NCBI GenBank assembly: GCA_017512705.1
Contig: JAFWEX010000044.1
Coordinates: 44,113-108,112 of the forward strand
DNA length: 64,000 nucleotides
DNA from: Paenibacillus sp.
GTDB lineage: Bacteria; Bacillota; Bacilli; Paenibacillales; Paenibacillaceae
Direction of reading: 5' to 3'
Below are positions 60,963 through 64,000 of the stretch, in pieces. Made by a program: the position numbers and the translations under genes. Every line of letters begins with the position of its first letter. Position 1 is the stretch's first letter. Under the pieces are notes generated by a model. The model worked only from the letters and a program-made list of their open reading frames with translations, made no database searches and was not told the DNA's origin.

Positions 60963-61928
60963 TTAGCGCTCGACGTGAGCAACGTTATTCAGTTTAGCCT
61001 CAACCTGTGCCCATGTCGGAAGTGCTTCCCAATCTCCAACAGCCTGGATCACCATTGAGCCGTTCAGATTACCAAGCCGAGTTGCTTCAACTGCCGTGTA
61101 TCCCTTCAACAGACCAGCTAAAAAGCCCGCACAGAATCCGTCTCCTGCCCCTACAGTATCCAGAACCTGTTCTGCTTTAAAGTACGGAACTTCCGTTAGG
61201 GTACCATCCGCAAGTACATAGGTCAAATCAGGTCCGCCTTTAACAATGCACACTGCTTTCATTGCAGCCAAGCGTTCAAGCACCTTTTGATCACTGTCTT
61301 CGTTGTATAATAGTTTCATCTCATCCAGGCCTGGCAAAAAGTAGTCAGCCTGCTCGGCCAAACGCAGCAACACAGGGCGAGCCTTCTCTGCTGACCACAG
61401 CTTGAGGCGCAGATTCGGATCAAAGCTCACTTTCACCCCTGCCTGCTTTGCTATATGTATGGCGGCTTCAACCGTAGAAAGCCCTGACTCACTGATGGCT
61501 GCAGTAATACCTGTGACGTGTAAAATTTTGGCTCCGGCAATATAATCCGGGTCAAGATCATCTGGCGTCATTGCACTTGCCGCAGATAACTTCCTATAAT
61601 AATGTACGGAGGCCTTCCCGGAAGCGTTCTCACGAATCATCAGACCAGTGGGCTCATGATCACTTAATTTGACCCGGGATACATCCACGCCTTCGCCGCG
61701 AATGGATTTCAGAATCATATTTCCGATTGGGTCGTTACCGAGACGACCAAACCAGCCACTGGTATGTCCAAGCCGCGCTACACCAATGGCCAGGTTGCTC
61801 TCAGCTCCTCCAAACGTTTTGTCCAGTGTAGCTGCATATTCAAGCCCTCTAGTATCTCTGGCCGTCAGCAACCCCATACTTTCCCCAAATGTAATAACAT
61901 CTGGGCTTTGAAAGGGACTCGTTGACAT
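60963..61928 (-). CDS. kdgK: 2-keto-3-deoxygluconate kinase
   Basis: About 321 residues from MSTSPFQSPDVITFGESMGLL, a PfkB-family kinase. The signature DTVGAGDGFCAGFLAG carries the catalytic Asp, and the N-terminal G-E-x-x-G and FGGAESNLAIG motifs fit KDG kinases. AGGAGGAAGG is upstream of ATG 61928; the 17 residues further upstream lack a ribosome site. It feeds the KDPG aldolase directly downstream. A cre-like box with two mismatches lies at 62039-62052. Confidence 0.92.
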   Translation of the reverse strand: MSTSPFQSPDVITFGESMGLLTARDTRGLEYAATLDKTFGGAESNLAIGVARLGHTSGWFGRLGNDPIGNMILKSIRGEGVDVSRVKLSDHEPTGLMIRENASGKASVHYYRKLSAASAMTPDDLDPDYIAGAKILHVTGITAAISESGLSTVEAAIHIAKQAGVKVSFDPNLRLKLWSAEKARPVLLRLAEQADYFLPGLDEMKLLYNEDSDQKVLERLAAMKAVCIVKGGPDLTYVLADGTLTEVPYFKAEQVLDTVGAGDGFCAGFLAGLLKGYTAVEATRLGNLNGSMVIQAVGDWEALPTWAQVEAKLNNVAHVER

Positions 61929-62161
61929 GTTGCCTTCCTCCTTAATATTGACTACCTCATCTTCTTCTACCATTTTCATCCTCTATGGAACCGTTGTCAA
62001 TCCCGAAGCATTCTTTTTGTTGTCACATCTTTGAGAAAAGATAACGCTTACCATTGTGAATTAAATCACAATTAAAGATATGAATTCATATTAACCTTAT
62101 TACAGATGTAACAAACAATATAGACAATACTTTTTAACGAAGTTTTTGAGGGGGCTGCATC

Positions 62162-63202
62162 ATGAGAGATCACATACTGATTCAAGATAATCAGGAATCG
62201 TTCTTTTATAATCTTCGCTTTATATTAATTGTTTGCGTACTGGTAGGGAATGCACTGGAGCCGCTAATCACTCGCTTTACTGGAGCGGAAGCGTTGTTTA
62301 TGTGGATCTACACATTTCACATGCCACTCTTCGTTTGGGTTACAGGGTATTTCGCCAGACCTTCCATTCAAGGTGTCTCGGGACGCAACGTGCTGAAACA
62401 GATTGCGTTACAATATATTATTTTCCAAACGTTATATGCAATGATGGATGCGACTGTATTCCACACACCTCATATGAGGTTGTCCTTCTTCGCACCATAC
62501 CTGTTGCTCTGGTTTCTGGCCAGTCACTTCTGCTGGCGTTTACTGGTGCGGGTCACCATCACCTGGAAACCCATATATCGCTTGATCGCTTCCATAGCAC
62601 TCGGTGTCATTGCCGGATATTTACCTGTCGATGGTTTCTGGCTCAGCTTCAGCCGTACCTTCGTGTTTCTGCCGTTCTTTGTCATTGGATATGATTACGG
62701 TGCATCCATTCGCGCTCGTCTGCTTCCAGGCTGGGGACGCAGAGCGGCTGCCATCCTCTCTGCAGCGCTACTTCTATATATTGGGTACGGTGGATTAAAC
62801 ATTCCGCAAGGATGGTTGTTTGGAAGCATGACATATGCTGAACTGGGTCATCAAGAGTGGTATGCAGGAATATACCGTCTTGGTGTGTACCTGCTGGAGA
62901 TCGTCTCTGCAACTCTTTTCCTTGCCTGGGTTCCAAACCTGTCTTGCAAATTGACCGATTTAGGGCGTCGTACTTTATATGTTTTCCTTTTACATGGCTT
63001 CCTTATGCGGTTAGCTATTTGGTCAGGAGTCTACAGTTACATGGGAAGTGCGCTGTTCATTCCTATTATTCTCATCGTCGCTGTATTGTTCTCCATTACG
63101 CTGGCTCACCCCTTTGTACGTCAGACTTTTAAAGGGATGATTGAACCGGATATTTCACGAATTCCTTTTCATCGACATGGTGTATTCAAGCGTTCTGCAT
63201 AA
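62162..63202 (+). CDS. Membrane acyltransferase (Acyl_transf_3 type)
   Basis: This 346-residue protein has about ten transmembrane segments. The start NLRFILIVCVLVGNALEPL and MWIYTFHMPLFVWVTGYFAR (His in the first helix pair) match fucose 4-O-acetylase-like and OafA-type membrane acyltransferases, which acetylate surface sugars. The substrate is unknown. It diverges from kdgK. Confidence 0.85.
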   Translation: MRDHILIQDNQESFFYNLRFILIVCVLVGNALEPLITRFTGAEALFMWIYTFHMPLFVWVTGYFARPSIQGVSGRNVLKQIALQYIIFQTLYAMMDATVFHTPHMRLSFFAPYLLLWFLASHFCWRLLVRVTITWKPIYRLIASIALGVIAGYLPVDGFWLSFSRTFVFLPFFVIGYDYGASIRARLLPGWGRRAAAILSAALLLYIGYGGLNIPQGWLFGSMTYAELGHQEWYAGIYRLGVYLLEIVSATLFLAWVPNLSCKLTDLGRRTLYVFLLHGFLMRLAIWSGVYSYMGSALFIPIILIVAVLFSITLAHPFVRQTFKGMIEPDISRIPFHRHGVFKRSA

Positions 63203-63244
63203 CATTCTGACTCCCTTATCCGATCCAACCACTCCATGCACACT

Positions 63245-63270
63245 GTTTCAGGCTGGAAATAATGTGGTAA
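63245..63270 (+). promoter_or_regulatory. Sigma-B-like box before the KGG-repeat gene
   Basis: GTTTCA (63245-63250), 14-nt spacer, TGGTAA (63265-63270); one base differs from the GGGTAA form seen before ctc. Confidence 0.3.
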
Positions 63271-63322
63271 TTCAGGATACGCACTACAAAAAACAACTTA
63301 TCGTGATAAGGAGTGATTTGTA

Positions 63323-63574
63323 ATGGCACGAGGGCAAACTTCAGAACGCAAAATGAGCAGAGAAGAGGCCGGGCGATTAGGCGGGAAAGCGACATCAAGG
63401 AACCATGACCGAAGCTTCTACCAGATGATTGGTAAAAAGGGCGGAGATGCGACTTCAGATGCCCATGATGCACATTTTTATAGAGAGATTGGACGTAAGG
63501 GTGGTGAAGCCACTTCTGAGAACCACTCCAAGGAATTCTATCGTGAAATTGGACGCAAAGGCGGTAGCAGTTAA
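63323..63574 (+). CDS. KGG-repeat small stress protein
   Basis: This hydrophilic 83-residue protein is built from a 20-residue repeat of the form IGxKGGxATSxxHxxxFYxE, present as one degenerate N-terminal copy, two full copies and a final IGRKGG. KGG-repeat proteins (GsiB, YciG) accumulate under stress and stationary phase and may protect macromolecules in desiccation. AAGGAG lies 11 nt before the ATG. Followed by a terminator at 63630-63667. Confidence 0.88.
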   Translation: MARGQTSERKMSREEAGRLGGKATSRNHDRSFYQMIGKKGGDATSDAHDAHFYREIGRKGGEATSENHSKEFYREIGRKGGSS

Positions 63575-63895
63575 CTCGAGTCCACATAAGCATACTTTTT
63601 CAGGTGCACAATACTTTCCACTGAATTTAGAAGCCCAATTCCATGAAAATGGAAGAAGGCTTCTTTTCTATTGTCTATTGATTGTAGAAATATGATGATG
63701 GTTGTGATAGACTCTATAGAAAAACAGGGTGTTCACGGGTTTAAAGCAACAGAGAATTTCACAAACTACGGGAGCCTTGAAACCGGATTACCGGTCTTAA
63801 TTTTTAGAGTACGGATGAAATTAAACGACAGATGCACTGCCATTTATTTTTCCATTCATGTTGCTCAATATTATATATTTGGGGGGAAGGTATCT
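63575..63895. other. Intergenic region before the right-edge gene
   Basis: About 320 bp with the KGG-gene terminator and a second short hairpin (ACCGG/CCGGT near 63784-63798, followed by TTTTT). The last 15 bases hold the ribosome site of the partial gene (GGGGGGAAGG). No other gene was found. Confidence 0.5.
63630..63668 (+). terminator. Terminator after KGG-repeat gene
   Basis: GAAGCCcaaTTCCAT pairs with ATGGAAgaAGGCTTC and is followed by TTTTCT. Confidence 0.8.
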
Positions 63896-64000
63896 ATGAA
63901 GGTTGGTATTTATAATCATCAGCATATGCAGGGCAGTTGTCCGATCTGCCGCCAGACCTATGTACAGGGTATGATGCAGGACGCCCTGTCCTGTCAGTCC
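63896..64000 (+). CDS. Start of an unknown CxxC protein, cut by window edge
   Basis: The first 35 codons read MKVGIYNHQHMQGSCPICRQTYVQGMMQDALSCQS, with a CPIC metal-site-like pair. A strong ribosome site GGGGGGAAGG precedes the ATG by about 5 nt. The sequence leaves the window, so the family cannot be named. Confidence 0.6.
   Translation, partial: MKVGIYNHQHMQGSCPICRQTYVQGMMQDALSCQS

Noticed and set aside
1-64000. CRISPR arrays, insertion sequences, prophage, rRNA or tRNA genes
   Set aside because: I saw no regularly spaced repeats, transposase, integrase or phage proteins, and no tRNA- or rRNA-like sequence in this reading by eye.

Overview
The window looks like a chromosomal segment of a Paenibacillus-type Firmicute. 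Shine-Dalgarno sites are strong (AGGAGG), proteins resemble Bacillus/Paenibacillus families, and sigma-A, sigma-W-like and CcpA (cre) sites, GlcT/MtlR-type PTS control and several metabolite-responsive RNA leaders are visible. I see no rRNA, tRNA, CRISPR array, prophage or insertion sequence. Most genes are housekeeping or carbohydrate-use genes; the unusual material is in the untranslated leaders.

Layout, left to right. 1-2.7 kb: 3' truncated rtcB (RNA ligase) behind a long structured leader, then a TerC manganese exporter under a yybP-ykoY riboswitch. 2.7-7.4 kb: a DUF3817-type membrane protein, a GT4 glycosyltransferase, a HIRAN-like/WYL-regulator pair, an unknown protein and ribosomal protein L25/Ctc. 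7.6-12.8 kb: two type I pullulanases, one with Ig-like and CBM41-like modules. 13-18 kb: a two-gene unit encoding an SLH-domain surface protein and a 1229-codon secreted protein. 18.3-27.2 kb: a pectin/rhamnogalacturonan-type uptake locus (two permeases, two solute-binding lipoproteins, a GH105 hydrolase, a YesS-like membrane AraC regulator) with cre sites. 27.3-29.8 kb: a MutS2 paralogue lacking the Smr domain, preceded by a leader peptide and a terminator/antiterminator attenuator. 30.5-35.7 kb: the mtlA-mtlR-mtlF-mtlD mannitol operon. 36.2-41.3 kb: the glycine cleavage system, with gcvT-gcvPA-gcvPB under a tandem glycine riboswitch and gcvH divergent. 41.6-46.8 kb: glcT, ptsG, ptsH, ptsI (general and glucose PTS) with a GlcT-type antiterminator leader. 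47-51.4 kb: NfeD/FloT membrane-domain proteins behind a sigma-W-like promoter, an iron alcohol dehydrogenase and a PPOX flavoprotein. 51.5-56.5 kb: the galK-galE-galT Leloir operon with a divergent AraC regulator. 56.6-62 kb: aldo/keto reductase, sirtuin, HAD phosphatase, alpha/beta hydrolase, and KDPG aldolase plus KDG kinase. 62-64 kb: a membrane acyltransferase, a KGG-repeat stress protein and the start of an unknown CxxC protein.

The parts fit a plant-polysaccharide lifestyle. Pectin fragments are imported and cleaved (18-27 kb) and the resulting ketodeoxy sugars can enter through KDG kinase and KDPG aldolase (60-62 kb). Starch, galactose, mannitol and glucose have dedicated modules, with CcpA, PRD regulators and PTS phosphorylation linking them.

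The most interesting candidate for an undescribed system is 27265-29786. A 7-codon leader ORF (MSVSVLN) overlaps one arm of a 12-bp stem, whose other arm overlaps an antiterminator that competes with an intrinsic terminator. This is the layout of drug-inducible ribosome-stalling attenuators, here placed before a Smr-less MutS2 paralogue. Because MutS2 proteins act on collided ribosomes, a translation-stress-inducible ribosome rescue or antibiotic-tolerance factor is a plausible, untested reading.
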